A stretch of DNA of 64,000 bases from Eutypa lata (GCA_022661535.1 JAKULF010000013.1:124001-188000); one strand, 5' to 3'. Counted from the stretch's first letter, positions 46,100-57,916 are shown. Numbers and translations are program-made. Notes: generated by a model from the letters alone, not told the origin.

Positions 46100-49000
46100 G
46101 GCGTGCGTGCTACAAGGCTAAGAGACTTAACGATGGGGAACAAAAAAAACAGAGAAAACGAGGTGATCAGTGGGCACATCCCGTCGGTGGACGACGAGCA
46201 GGTCGCCTGTCCTCTGTATTTATCCTCTGCCTATCTTCGCCCATCCCATCCCTCTGTTGCAGGAACATGCCGAGACATTGCCAAGGTGTTACTTGTGCGA
46301 GGGTGGTTGATAAGAACCCGACGACATTCAGTTCTCGACCCTGCAGATCTCCAATCAACGGATAGCCACGCTTCAAGGAGGGGTTGCCATCGAGTTCAAC
46401 ATAGGTAACGGAGGCGGCAGCCAAGCCGTCGCTGCCAAGGGTCCGGATTAGCCAGATTGGAGTCAGCACTCAATCGCGACCCAGCGGGACCATACAGAAC
46501 CCTGCATTTGACCTATCTCGAGCATTGGCACCAAGCGCCCGGGTTTCCATGTTATCATGATCCTTGTACTATTGAGGAAGGTTCAATAAAAACCGTCCCG
46601 GGTGCTTAATATCATTGGGGAAGTTTATTATGGTCGTGCGACCTCGTTTATTTTAAACATTCAGTTGGGGTAGATAACACAGCCCAGAGCTCAGGGATCC
46701 TATCATATCAAGGACCTATCAGGTACACACAAGTCAAGTTAGCAGCAATTAGAACTACATGACAGAATAATAAGCCGTCTAAGCAATCCTTTTGACCTCT
46801 GGTTTATTCTGCCGTCAAGTGTAGCTTTTGTAACTGTTTGATTCGCGGTTCAAAAACGCATGGCTTTTCAACATATCACCTCGAGGATACTACCCCTCCT
46901 TCTATTTGCTCCAATTTGGCGGTGCATAACTTGTGAGACAACGCGCTGGAAAAGAAGCATTGGTAGTGGCACTAAGAAATCATTCTGCTATGTACTTTTA
47001 GCCAGATATAAGATGATATACATGCGGATTGGTGGATAAGTCACACGAGCAAGTCCTGTACCACGGAACTCCTCCTTTTATGGAAGGTCAGGAGGAAGTG
47101 GCTGGCCGTGGCGTTTGTGTTTACTATTGTCTATTATTTCGGATGCAGTAAAACACCCAGCAAAGGGATAGAATCATATCAGGTTACCCAATCATTGCGC
47201 CGATACTCCGGGCAGATATGCTTCATTGCTCTATCTAAGTGGTTCTAATCTCAAGCCGACATTGTTTCCAAGAACTAAGCAGGTGGGTTGAAAGTCTTGG
47301 CTGCTATAAACTACCTGATAACAACCTCCCCAACCCCACTTCCCGAGTCATTCTATTCTCCTGATATGAGATAGCAAATAGGACACTGCCGATAAAGCTG
47401 AAGTTATGTGTCCCGCCGGAACATCACACTGTGTTTGTTCCATAACTATGTGTATGGGTTGCATTGGGGAAGGTTGGTGTAGCAGTCAGTGGCAGTCTGG
47501 ATTTGATCGCTCTGCCCTCCCTTGATGGGCTAGTCTCTGTTGAAATAATTAACACATTCTTCTACTGATACCTCCTTAGTAGATAGGCATGCTCTAGCTA
47601 AAACAAGTAGGGCAAGTGTCATTATCAGGATGTTTTATAACCGGAATCATTCTAGTATCACAAAACTTGACACATAATTGTCACTGCATATATTAGCTAA
47701 ACATATGTTGTTCGAATTCTGACGTTTTTAGTAACTACTAACTAGACCTCTAGTGTATCGTTTAGTTTAGCTATAGCTTGCCAGTCTAGTCTAGTGGTAT
47801 ACTAGCTGGGCTTCTAGAAGATCTATCTTGACATCACTGGGGAGTACAATGCTTAAAGCCTGCAGGTGTAGCCTCAAGAAAGAAGAGCCAAGCATTTACT
47901 ACTACCATAGAGGCAACGAGGTTGGCCGATAAGTAAGTGGACACCTCGAGAGCACCAGAGACTAGAGTTCCAATGGATCTCTTAACTTGAACCAGATCTA
48001 GCCGATGCAACGTTGGGCTTGTAGACATGTGACTGACAACGGCAGCAGGAGGAACGTAGTCATGATGCGCCAATAAATAATACTCGAGTACCTTCCAAGA
48101 TAGTAGAGCCAAGCTTTCGCTAGATTGCAAGTTTAATATCACTTCTGTCCTAGACATGATGTACCTCTTTAAGATCAAGCCTCCGCATTCGTTAATCCTA
48201 CACACTAACCATAATCGCAGATTGTTATAGTATCGTGGTAGCCCCTATTCGTTTTGTCAACTGTAGCTAACAATAAAGAAACAGCTTGGAGCTGCATGCT
48301 AGGTTCTAGAAGCAACAATACGGTCAGTAATAGATTGTGTTCCGTTTTCAGCATAAAATTGTTTTCAACAGGTTTAACTCATAAATGTGTATCAGAGGGA
48401 AGTTCTTTATATCAATAGCGATTCCTGGAAATATATATACGCTGTCTGATTTGATGACATAAGATCCTACAGCTTCAACAGCTCCAAATAGGGTTTCTCA
48501 AGTATCATGATATCACGTAAACTTCCGTTGATATATTAATGGCTATGCCGTTTCTGTAGATTTATATAAACACGTTCTAGTTAATCATAAAATATCTATT
48601 ATAAGCATCGACAGCAATTTCAATCCATTTAAGCATATAGCGAAGCTGATATTTGCTCTGTAGTTTTTCTGAAAGTATATCATGCTTTGATCTATCACTT
48701 GTTCTCAATTGTCACCTGTAGGTTCTATGTCTTAGTGAAGATTATATAATAACTACCAGCTTTTGGTAAGAAGCCCCTATTTCTCTCGCCGGGCATTCAC
48801 AGTGGTTTCACCCTTACGTGTCCTGCGTCAACAAAATCATGCTTGATCGCGCTCTCCGACATAACGACTTCAAATTCCACCACCGCCGCCGGCGCCCGCT
48901 TAATTTTATCCTGTCCCTAATCTTAGATAACCGCCACCCCATATGCATGTAAAGCGACAGAACACAACGCAAAGACTGTACCGCTATACCACTGGCGCAG

Positions 49001-49189
49001 GCAAAAGTGGAATGTTGTTCGCTCGGGAGCTAACCATCTTGCAAAGCCTTATATACTAGACTGCCAGACTTAGCGCTGTGACACAGAAAGTTCTATATGT
49101 GCATGTCTATTCCCTTCCCCTAATACTTCTAACTCCCAACGCTTGCGAGCTATACACCATAACCAGAAGTTCTTATTCATGTAGCAAGA
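46100..49189. other. 3 kb AT-rich intergenic region
   Basis: Contains the OPT promoter at its left end and 3' sequence of the GNAT gene at its right end. No gene, RNA or repeat element is supported. An open frame at 47834-48205 (minus) lacks recognisable features. Confidence 0.5.
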
Positions 49190-49660
49190 TCAGGCGCCCT
49201 CCTCCGAACCTTGGACATTAAAGCCTAGTGTCATACCCATGCTCGCAGGCATACCATCGACGAACCCATTCTTTGCGTACAGCTTCCTGCCGGGCCCGTC
49301 CGCCATCAAGCTAACGTACGAGACGCCCGGCACGACATCGGTCTTGATCTTCGCGAGCAAGCATTTGAGCACGGAATCGCCGAGCCCCCGTCGCTGGTGG
49401 TCCGGCAGGACCGCCATGTCCGCGATGTGGAAGTACCAGCCGCCGTCGCCGATGACGCGGCCCATAGCGACGGCTTTCCCCGCCGGGCCTTCGTCTGCCC
49501 TCGTCACGTAGCAGCCGTACCAGCTATTTTGCAGCGCCACGGTGGCCTGGGCTGTTGTCTTAGGTGAGAGGCCCGAGGCTGTGCGGAGGTGCACGTAGTC
49601 CTCTACTGACGGGTAGCCGTCGTGTAGGATATATCCGGCCGCTATGTTCTCATTGGACAT
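49190..49660 (-). CDS. GNAT-family N-acetyltransferase (single exon, 156 aa)
   Basis: Acetyl-CoA-dependent transferase; the acceptor (small amine, antibiotic or peptide) cannot be told. The core fold is clear: AVAMGRVIGDGGWYFHIADM, AVLPDHQRRGLGDSVLKCLL (acetyl-CoA pyrophosphate loop QRRGLGD), SYVSLMADGPGRKLYAKNGF and a final strand. The N-terminal SNENIAAGYILHDGYPSVED and LRTASGLSPKTTAQATVALQ match the pattern of many small fungal GNATs of about 150 residues. Start ATG 49660 is the first in frame. No neighbour suggests a pathway. Confidence 0.9.
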   Translation of the reverse strand: MSNENIAAGYILHDGYPSVEDYVHLRTASGLSPKTTAQATVALQNSWYGCYVTRADEGPAGKAVAMGRVIGDGGWYFHIADMAVLPDHQRRGLGDSVLKCLLAKIKTDVVPGVSYVSLMADGPGRKLYAKNGFVDGMPASMGMTLGFNVQGSEEGA

Positions 49661-51079
49661 TTTTTCTTCTACTTCTTCTGTCTTTTAAAGTGGTGTACTT
49701 GGTATAGAAACGGGATTTACTCCGGCATACTCATGCCAACAGGAAAAGAAGAAAAAAAAACCATGAGCTACGGATATACTAGGCAAAGACTGAATACAAG
49801 CCCAGTTAGCGTGTGACTCATACCGTCAATTGGATGCATATCGGCCTTTCGAGCCGAAGGACTAAGCCGAATAATGCGAGCCGAGATCTCGACCCCGAGT
49901 CTTACGGTGGATTGCTCATGCCGAAGTTCGGAGCTTTGTCTTCGCAGCCGGGGCTTGGCTCAAAAGACACCAGATGGCTGGCTACCGATTGTTGTTGAAA
50001 CAATATGATGATCTTTTTCCATCTCAATAAAAAACATCTAAGGGGTCGTCTCTCCACTCTGAGGTCACCTAGTCGGTCTGTAAATCAGGCCTAGCAAAAG
50101 GGCAAACTCATCTCATATCTTGTGTAGTCGTCGTACAATCGGCATTGAAAACACAATGAATAGAGTTTGCTTCGGGGCAAACGTCATACTGGTTATAATT
50201 TGCTGCCATGATCTGAAATTTGAAGGATTGGCAACGAAAGGCGCTAAGATGCTGCTAATTAAATAGTTACCATGTGGCCTCGCTTCTTGCCGAGAAGTCG
50301 TGGGGTAGTAGGATGGCGGATGGATGGGAATTGCGGGCATCAAAATTTCCCGCCCTCTCCAGAATGAGACACGTGCGGAACGGGCGGCAAGAAGTTCATC
50401 GGGATTGGGGGGTTCTCAAGCAAATGTTACCCGGGCTGCCGACCTGTGCCTGCATAGCAGCGGCCGTCACAATTTTGGTTAACGCAATCAGATCAAATCG
50501 GCAGAGGGAACCCAATTGAGCAGTCAAACATGTCAGGCTCTGGCGGCTCCTCATTGGTTCTGAGGTTGGTGTTTGATCGTCAGGGGGGTTTCAATGCAGG
50601 GTCTGCAGGGTCCCGCCGCCGCGGGGATGGTTGATCTTTTTCTGGGCAACTTGGCAACTTTTTGCTTGGCTCGCATTGCTCACCAGCAGGGCTCGGCCGT
50701 CGGCCAAAAAATAGCGAATGGCGATGACATCGGGACCAGGGGTTTGTGAAACTTCTGTGGCGCCCGACCCCTCGGATCATGATTTTAATTGAGTAGATCT
50801 GTTACCTCACTACGTGCCACAAGTGGAAGCGCCGGTCGAACGATATGTTCTATCCATCCCACTTTCTTCTTCTAGCCTCTTTTTCTCGAATGCACTCTCT
50901 GAAGGGATAGATAGTTCTCTTCCTTCTTTTTTTTTCAAGTTTCCACTAACGATCGTGATACCCAATATTTTCTTTTCATCAATGTAACTTTAAACACAAC
51001 ACAGCTTACGCTATTGCAATCTTCTTCTTACTGTTCTCGAGAAGGCTGGTCTTCTCGTTGATTTCGCAACACATCCACA
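49661..51079. other. Intergenic region between divergent GNAT and Ser/Thr-rich membrane protein genes
   Basis: About 1.4 kb. Pyrimidine-rich sequence (ctttcttcttctagcctc, cttccttctttttttttc) at 50860-50940 is typical of a fungal promoter/leader for the gene at 51080. No gene supported. Confidence 0.55.
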
Positions 51080-51895
51080 ATGGCTGGCCTACTGGATGGC
51101 ATCGGTGATGGCTTGGGCTTGAACTTGGGGGGAAACGATGATGAGTCGACGACGTCGACGACGGCCTCACCTACGAGCGATGTCGAAACTACCACGGCAT
51201 CTACGGAGGCAACAACGACAACTTCAGCTGAAGAGACCGAAATAACAGATGATCCGACTACCACCGCCACTGCCGTCTCGACGACGGATGACCCGGAGCC
51301 ATCTACTACAACGTCGGAGGAAAGCACCCCGACATCTACACTCGCTACATCTATCACGTCTCAAACCTCCGATGTCACGAGCGATATCACAAACACGACA
51401 TCGGAATTGAGCCCAACAACAACAACTGACGCTACTACTACTAGTCCACTGGAAACGGCTACTTCTACACCCACAACACTTCTAACCCAGCCTATTTCTT
51501 CGGAGCTTCCTCCGACGATCTCGAGCGCGATCGCGAGCGCGAGCCCCACTCTGGACGCCGACGGGAATGCTCTGGCGCAATCTGATGGCGGAAGAAACGG
51601 CGGAGGAGATGCGGGCGGAGGAGGTCTTCCGACGCCGGCGATTATCGGTATAGCCGCAGGCGCCGGAGGCCTGGCGCTTCTGCTAGCCGTTATATTGATC
51701 CTACGGCGGGTCTGGCGACAGCGGCGGGACGGGAACAACGAGGCCCTGGAGCGATTGGGCATGTATGAGAACGGGAAGGCGGAGGGAGGAGGCCTCGGGA
51801 GCAGCGGGTCCAATCAGCCCTGGAACTCGCATCTAGAGGACTACCACCAGCCGCCGACTTCGAGCAACCAGGCTTACAAGGCATACAGAATGTAG
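51080..51895 (+). CDS. Ser/Thr-rich single-pass membrane protein (single exon, 271 aa)
   Basis: Function unknown; architecture resembles fungal cell-wall stress-sensor-like proteins (Mid2/Wsc style) but without a cysteine-rich domain. Residues 1-20 are MAGLLDGIGDGLGLNLGGND; no classical signal peptide is visible. Residues about 21-160 are a Thr/Ser-rich mucin-like stretch with many acidic residues, probably O-glycosylated. A Gly-rich linker precedes one hydrophobic helix at about 187-208 (AIIGIAAGAGGLALLLAVIL), then a basic stop-transfer RRVWRQRR and a cytoplasmic tail with Gly and Tyr (DYHQPPTSSNQAYKAYRM). Start ATG 51080 follows a long pyrimidine-rich leader. The missing signal peptide could mean a first exon was not found. 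Role in wall sensing is inference. Confidence 0.75.
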   Translation: MAGLLDGIGDGLGLNLGGNDDESTTSTTASPTSDVETTTASTEATTTTSAEETEITDDPTTTATAVSTTDDPEPSTTTSEESTPTSTLATSITSQTSDVTSDITNTTSELSPTTTTDATTTSPLETATSTPTTLLTQPISSELPPTISSAIASASPTLDADGNALAQSDGGRNGGGDAGGGGLPTPAIIGIAAGAGGLALLLAVILILRRVWRQRRDGNNEALERLGMYENGKAEGGGLGSSGSNQPWNSHLEDYHQPPTSSNQAYKAYRM

Positions 51896-53008
51896 TCTGG
51901 CCTCCCTAGGCTATATCAGGACCATCTTCCAGTCGACACGTAGGCATGCGCCGAGTCCCTGACAGGGTGTACTTTCTTTTTATATTTCCAGTTACAACAC
52001 GGCTAGAAGCATTTTACAACATTGCATGGTATCATTTCTTAGCATTATGGATGTAGCTAGTCCATCATAAAGCAAAAAATTAGAGAATTAATCTGTACTA
52101 TTAGTTGTTACTTGGACGTTAATACATGGGTGACGTGGTTAACAGTGAACACTCATCAGCGTAATATAATTAGCTGGAGTAAAATATGTTGAGGTTTCTA
52201 AATCTAAGGGTCTGGTCTGGGGGCAGCCAGAACTATGCATATGTCATTACTTCCATTGCTCTAGACACCGCTTACGTTTACACTTATGATGGTTTAAAGT
52301 TAACTATACTTCATACCGAAAGAAACGTGTCTCTTGAAATCCGTCCACGTAGATGCGGTTTCGTTCACATGACCGAGTTGTTGTGGATATCCGCATACCA
52401 TTTATTTGGTGATTCGCTCATGGTGTAGGGCTATTGATTTATCAACGGACTTAGAAAGCCGAATCGCAGTCATTCCCAAAACTAATGGGCCTAACACTGT
52501 TGTTTTAACAGATATGGACGATGCAACATCCTGAAAGGGGTGCAATTTTCATGACGGAATAACAGCATCAAAAGCATGTCTTTTTATGAAATAACAACCT
52601 TAGCTGACCTATTTCATCTGCCATATCAAAGTCCGGCCCCTTTACCTTACCCCACGATCTCGGTAGTGGGATTTCCATGCAGTGCTCCACTGCCGAGATC
52701 TATCACAGACGTCCACCGAAATTAAGAAACCAATGCCAGGTCGAGACATTAGCCGCACAAGCGGCCATAGGCTGGAAAAATACAATGACGTCCGTCTCCC
52801 AAGATGACAACCGGAGCTAAGCGGAGCAACATGACCTTGTGGTCTACCTTTGATATTCTAAATTTAATATTCTAAATTAATATAACTGCAGGTATTGGCT
52901 TTGCTCGATAGATATATAGGGACATATGATGCCTGAAATCGTCAGGGCACTCACCCACGTCTCCTCTCCACATATCTCCCATCGCCGGAAGCCCAACAAA
53001 AATCCAAG
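51896..53008. other. Intergenic region with hairpin
   Basis: About 1.1 kb without a supportable gene; an ATG-started frame at 52186-52428 has no domain. It holds the hairpin at 52656-52700, a direct repeat (atattctaaatt twice near 52854-52878) and a TATATAG at about 52913, some 90 bases before the AA9 start. Confidence 0.5.
52656..52700. repeat. Strong hairpin (14-bp arms)
   Basis: gatctcggtagtgg at 52656-52669 and its inverted copy ccactgccgagatc at 52687-52700 differ at one position; the loop is 17 bases. No U-run follows, so it is not a simple terminator. Meaning unknown. Confidence 0.6.
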
Positions 53009-53930
53009 ATGCAGTTCCTCACAGGTTTGCTCCTCGCCGCCTCAGCGGTCCAGGCCCACTGTAAGCTACAGCTACCCCTACATCATACCTCCTAACACGA
53101 TTGCATAAGTGCCAGTATCAATCTAACCCAAGCGTAATATTTTAAGATACATTCCCCCGCCTAGTGGTGGAAGGCAAGGCCGAGGAGGCGGACTGGTCCG
53201 CGACGCGGATGACGAAGAACGCGCAGAGCAAGCAGGGGATCGAGAGCGCGGAGAGCGCGGACATCCGGTGCTACCAGTCGCAGAACGCGGCGAACGTCAT
53301 GGAAGTGCCCGCGGGGGCCACCATCCACTACGTCTCGACGCAGCAGGTGAACCACCCGGGACCGACGCAGTACTACCTAGCCAAAGTGCCGTCAGGGCAG
53401 AGCGCGGCGACGTGGGACGGCTCGGGCGCCTTCTGGTTCAAGATCCACACCACGACGCCGACGATCGATGCCAACAAGCAGATGACCTGGCCTGGGCAGA
53501 GTATGTTGTCTTCTCTTGTCCTCTCGTGCCTAAAACTTATCTTACTACCTGGTTTACTCTCTACCTACCGTCCTGAAATCGGGTGTGATAATACTGATAA
53601 AAGAAAAATGACTAATTCATGGTGTGTGTACCCGTCTGTTTAGACGACTACCAGCTCACAAACGCTACTATCCCCGCGAGCACTCCCGATGGCGAATATC
53701 TACTCCGTGTCGACCAGATTGCGCTGCACATGGCCAATCGTGCTGGTGGAGCGCAGTTCTATCTGGCGTGCTCTCAGATCAAGATCACCGGAGGAGGTAG
53801 CGGTACGCCGGGTCCCCTCGCGGCCTTCCCGGGAGCGTATAAGACTGATGACCCCGGTATTCTGGTGGACCTGTACACGCTCCAGGAGGGACAGTATATT
53901 CCTCCGGGCCCTGAAGTATGGAGCGGTTAA
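53009..53930 (+). CDS. AA9 lytic polysaccharide monooxygenase (three exons, 230 aa)
   Basis: Secreted copper monooxygenase cleaving cellulose or related glucans. Exons: 53009-53060, 53147-53500, 53644-53930 (693 bases, in frame). The signal peptide [16 protein letters not shown] is followed by His 17, the mature N-terminal copper ligand, in [20 protein letters not shown]. Other features: [10 protein letters not shown] (first disulfide Cys), [13 protein letters not shown] with the second His ligand, [39 protein letters not shown] with the axial Tyr and second Cys, and a typical end [20 protein letters not shown]. It lacks a carbohydrate-binding module. The first intron acceptor chosen is TTTTAAG at 53146; a second in-frame acceptor at 53164 (CCTAG) would remove six residues next to the catalytic His. 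Different subfamily from the AA9 at 1-563. Confidence 0.93.
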
Positions 53931-54759
53931 GGACGTAGGTAGTTTATAAATACCTATATGCACTTCTGCTCGTTGTAACCTCGTGAGTTTGACGTTGATG
54001 AAACATCAGCTATAGATCGCTGTTATCCATTAGCTAGCACTATGCAAGAGGATGATATGTTAATAGTGCTTGGCCTATGTTGGTGCAAACAGTATATGGA
54101 TGATAGGAATTGGAGACGTCGTTGAAGGTAGGTTGAATGCTTACGACAGCTTTCAGCACATTTTGATTCCATTATTGAATTAGCGTTATGAGGCACTGCC
54201 CCTGTTCTAACAAGTAATTGTTAAGCATCCGAATAATATCTTTGGATGTAATAATACAATGCGCAACAGCTCCTAAAATACTGAACTGACCCCTTAAACC
54301 TCTTTAGCAAATGGATAGCACCTTTTGTGCGAACTGACTCGACTCCATATGTGTTGTTCTGACCCGTTTCCTTATATCTCAATAGGCGGCGACTTCACCA
54401 AGGGTTGGGCTCTCATACAAATGCCTGTCGAATCCTAGGTGTCGAGGTAAGCTAACAGTAGAATGCTACTGATTTTGAAATTACAATTGTGCAACCGTTG
54501 TTGTGGAGAGTCGACAAGAGGTGTACCATATGATTCTTAATACAATTAGTTTATCCATCCGATTCCCGCAAAGCACCGTCGATGTTTTATTCATGTTACC
54601 AGGCAAGATAGAAGAATTGGGGAGATATTGAGTTGCTCCCCTAAAACGTGGTTGATGTACTGCGATAATGCTAAAGGTCGCTAAATGCGGTGGATGTTTT
54701 GGAGCGACAAGTTGGTATGACCGGGGCGAAACTCTGCTGCACCGCTCCGTTGGCCTTAA
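53931..54759. other. Intergenic region
   Basis: About 0.8 kb between convergent AA9 and RNase H-like genes; AT-rich 3' flanks. Nothing else recognised. Confidence 0.55.
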
Positions 54760-55608
54760 TTACACCATGATGCCGCATAACCTAGTGAATTCGACAGCCA
54801 CTGAATCGCCGTGTAGGGCGGCCGCCTCTCGCGCCGCATGCTTCGTCTCCTGGATCAGGTTCGAGCCCAATTTCGCAGCGCTCCCCGAAGAGATAAGCCA
54901 GAAGGAGACCTCCGTACCGCCCGCGCGCAGGTTCTCAATGATGCCGTTCAATTCCTCCCAGAGATCGCGATTGGCTACCGCCTTCCTGGACTGCCGCGCC
55001 GCCGTCTTCCAGCGCCGGCGGACCCACCTCGGGAGCCACTCCGTCGCGCCGAGAACGACGTACTCCAGATCGGTCGCAATCACGATGCGACGCCAGCCCT
55101 CGCCATGCCAGGCGCGGAACTCGAGGGCGGCGATCACGGCGCGGAGCTTGGCCCTGTTGCTCGTGGGGTCGAAGGCCTCGCCGCCGGGGCCCCGGTCCTC
55201 CAGCCGGAAGCCGACTGTGCCGTGGGCGTCGTGGTGGCCCCCGTTGAAGGCAAGCAGCGCACTAGTACTTCTGCTGCTGCTGCTGTTGGTAGACCCACCA
55301 CCACTACTAGCCCCCGCACCTTTGTATTTGAAGCTGCACCCGCCCTGAGCCGGGACGTCCTTTCTCCCATTGTTCAGACAGCTCCCATCGACTACGACGA
55401 GGATCTCGCGGCTGTCGTAGCGGTTCACGAACCGAGGCTGCTCTGTCCGCGTGAAGACGGTCTGTAAGGGGAAGTGGTGCTCGGGGGATTCGTCGGGATG
55501 GCGAGGGATGAAAAGGGTAGCGGGTCGGACTGACGCACGCCGTGTGAGTCGCCTGCGCACTGGCTTGTTTGCTCCGGATGACTCCGGTATGAGTAGTATA
55601 CCGGACAT
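54760..55608 (-). CDS. RNase H-like domain protein lacking catalytic residues (single exon, 282 aa)
   Basis: RNase H1-fold protein. Active RNase H cleaves the RNA strand of RNA-DNA hybrids with a D-E-D-D set. Here the first Asp is present (Asp 74 in ILVVVDGSCLNNG) and the third (Asp 180 in IVIATDLEYVV), but the Glu normally found in NRAELRA is Lys 154 (NRAKLRAVIAALEFR). The last Asp region reads IQETKHAAREAA with Lys at the expected place (about 256). Between them WVRRRWKTAARQSRKAVANR and DLWEELNGIIENLR match fungal RNase H-like proteins of this size. An insert of Ser/Gly at 99-115 is low-complexity. It is therefore probably a catalytically inactive paralogue that may still bind nucleic acid. 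ATG 55608 is the first in frame. Not part of a retroelement: no reverse transcriptase or integrase is near. Confidence 0.82.
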   Translation of the reverse strand: MSGILLIPESSGANKPVRRRLTRRASVRPATLFIPRHPDESPEHHFPLQTVFTRTEQPRFVNRYDSREILVVVDGSCLNNGRKDVPAQGGCSFKYKGAGASSGGGSTNSSSSRSTSALLAFNGGHHDAHGTVGFRLEDRGPGGEAFDPTSNRAKLRAVIAALEFRAWHGEGWRRIVIATDLEYVVLGATEWLPRWVRRRWKTAARQSRKAVANRDLWEELNGIIENLRAGGTEVSFWLISSGSAAKLGSNLIQETKHAAREAAALHGDSVAVEFTRLCGIMV

Positions 55609-56145
55609 GGTATTTGAAAGCCTGGAGAAGGCCTCGGATTTGTTGTTGGGCTGAAAATCCTGATACGTTTGTTATCAATTGGAGGAATTGAAAAGACGAA
55701 GAGCGACTACATGATGACGAATCCCTATCAGCCCCTACGTATCAAAAGCTCAACCTGGGCATCGCTCCTGGCAACGGAAATTGAAGTTGAAGCTCGAGCC
55801 ACGACCAATCAAGCACCTACATAGTTACCTATGTATGTACATGTATGTAGTATAAAGCTACGCTAACGATCTTATGTACTAATTACATGCCTAGAGCTCT
55901 ATTGAAGTTTCCAACCTTTCGCCTGGGATCCCCTGATGAAGAAAGCTCTAGCTACTAAATTAGGTAGCTAGGTACCTATGATAACTATGCCGTCCTGAAT
56001 GTATGCTTACAGTCAAAACGATTGATTTGAATACAACGACTTGATTACTCGAACTATATCACCTGTGGATTCAGTATTGTACCTCGTCTGCCTAACCTTC
56101 AGCGAGGGAAGGATTTGAGTTTACATAAAAGCAAAACGTGATCCC
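55609..56145. other. Intergenic region
   Basis: About 0.5 kb upstream of the RNase H-like gene and downstream of the F-box/2EXR-like gene. Repeated acctatgtatgtacatgtatgtag units near 55830-55852. No gene seen. Confidence 0.55.
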
Positions 56146-57309
56146 TTAATCGACACTCAAGCTCACCTCTAACGGCTTAACAGGTAACCCAGCTTTCTCT
56201 CTTATAGGAGACACCCATTCCCTCCAATTATAGAGCTGCCTCATCCGCCTTTCACGGGCTTCCTCGGTGTGGGAGTACTCATTGCACGGCAGAACAGAGA
56301 GCATCTCCGACAACTTGTACTCCTTCCTAAGCTCTCCATCGACGCTGATTGTTATGTCTTCCATCCGCTCATATACGATACTTGCATAAATGAACGTCTG
56401 GGATCCCATTTCTAGAAGGGATCTCAGAGAGACGATCATGAAGTCCGCCAGCCACTCGGGTCTCATGGCCGTTTTCTGAAGACGCTCTTTCTCGGCCACT
56501 TCGAGAGGGCGACCCCAACCCGCTTGGCGTGCACCCAGCCACTCGAGCTTGCAATCCATGTCCGCGAGCTTAGTTGTATCGGCTGGCGTAACAACGTTAA
56601 GGTTCAGGCGCTTAACCGTAACCTCGCGATCAACCAAACCAGCTTCTTTCTCGCATCTCCACTTTTTACGGGATCTACCCTTTTCACCTGGTTCGGGTTC
56701 TGGTTCGGATATTTTCCCCATCGGTCCGGCCTTGAGAAGTCGCTCTAGGGCGCCGTAAAACAACCAGTCCACTGCTGGAGGAGAGCAATCGCCGCCTTGC
56801 CATATGCTGTTGTCACAAGGCAGATTAGCTGACCTTGTTGACTATAACAACCCTGTCTGTCCAGTAGCTACTCACGTTTGAAGCCGACTGTATCCAGCAC
56901 CAACCTTGTCATGCCCACCCATAACGCGGATGGTAACATCAAGGGTATCTATGTGTTGCGCGAAAGCCGGAAGCGAAGTCCAAGTAGGCCAAAGCTCCCG
57001 TTCCTGGACGAACATTAGGTCCAGGGAATACTTGTGACCACCTCCCGGCATGCGCTCTAACACGCCCTTGGTTTCCGCGTGGAGCTGGCGGTTGGCTAGA
57101 AGAAGGGGAGTAGCAGCGGGCGTCATAGTTTCTGACTCGTACATTACACCACGGGAACCAAGGGACGATTGATAGTCGATATCCTCGCTAGTAGTCCGCG
57201 CAGGAATTGATACGTAATTGTAATCAACAGGGGCGGGCCGGCCAGAAAAGAGGACTAGTTCAATGATGGCATCGCGAGTCTCGCGAGGGATGGTGAGGAG
57301 AACTGTCAT
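56146..57309 (-). CDS. F-box/2EXR-like hypothetical protein (two exons, 364 aa)
   Basis: Uncharacterised ascomycete protein type. Exon 1 (56876-57309) and exon 2 (56146-56806) join in frame (1095 bases) as YSRLQTIWQGGDCSPPAVDW. The N-terminus MTVLLTIPRETRDAIIELVL is the amphipathic LxxLPxExRxxIxxxxL pattern that opens F-box-like and 2EXR-type domains, and PLLLANRQLHAETKGVL is the matching LLxxNRQLxxE segment. The rest has no recognised catalytic motif: an acidic/basic patch (EPEPEPGEKGRSRKKWRCEK) and a helical C-terminus. The reading frame is open upstream to a TTG at 57339, but ATG 57309 is the first ATG. Such proteins are numerous in Pezizomycotina, with unknown partners; a role in ubiquitin ligase complexes is only a guess. 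Confidence 0.75.
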
Positions 57310-57916
57310 ATTAGCACGAGGTCGTCTCCTTGGCCACAATTCTTGTCGAAGAGAATTGAATGGAAGGGGAAATGTTGGTTTTCAAATAACCTTTTTATTA
57401 GCTTCTACATAAGCTCTGGGGAATGGATAGGAGGGGGAGAGCTTCTAAGACTTTATATACCTAAGTATGGTAACACCAGCTGACGCTGGTAGGGTAAGAT
57501 TGCCTAGATATTTGTTGGAATCGCGACCAATCAGCTATATCGGATCCGCCACTTGTCTAAGGTTCCCACGTGCTCCGTATGACTAATACTGAAGTTCTAT
57601 CTACAAGATGCAAAGTGTGACGTTGGTGTTTTCTATGGTAAGGCTGAAACGCCAATAGCGCAGAAGTTCTACTCTAGAATATCTAGTAGTGCGTAAATAG
57701 AGAACTGCATTAAGCAAGCATCTGTTAAGGTCGTTGAACCCGGTTTGGAATTCGTATATCACAACAATGGCGTCCTATTTCACATGTTACCTAGGTACAT
57801 AAGCTAGACCCTACGTTCGGGGTGAGTAATACGGAAGTGACATGAAGACACCGATCTCTGTGTTAACCTTGCTTTTGCTACTATTTCGATGCCGCCTCTA
57901 TATATATACCAGATAT
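57310..57916. other. Intergenic region
   Basis: About 0.6 kb; promoter of the F-box/2EXR-like gene and 3' flank of the CE16 gene. No other feature recognised. Confidence 0.55.

Noticed and set aside
54760..55608. RNase H domain as part of a retrotransposon
   Set aside because: No reverse transcriptase, integrase, gag or long terminal repeats nearby; the layout matches stand-alone fungal RNase H-like proteins.
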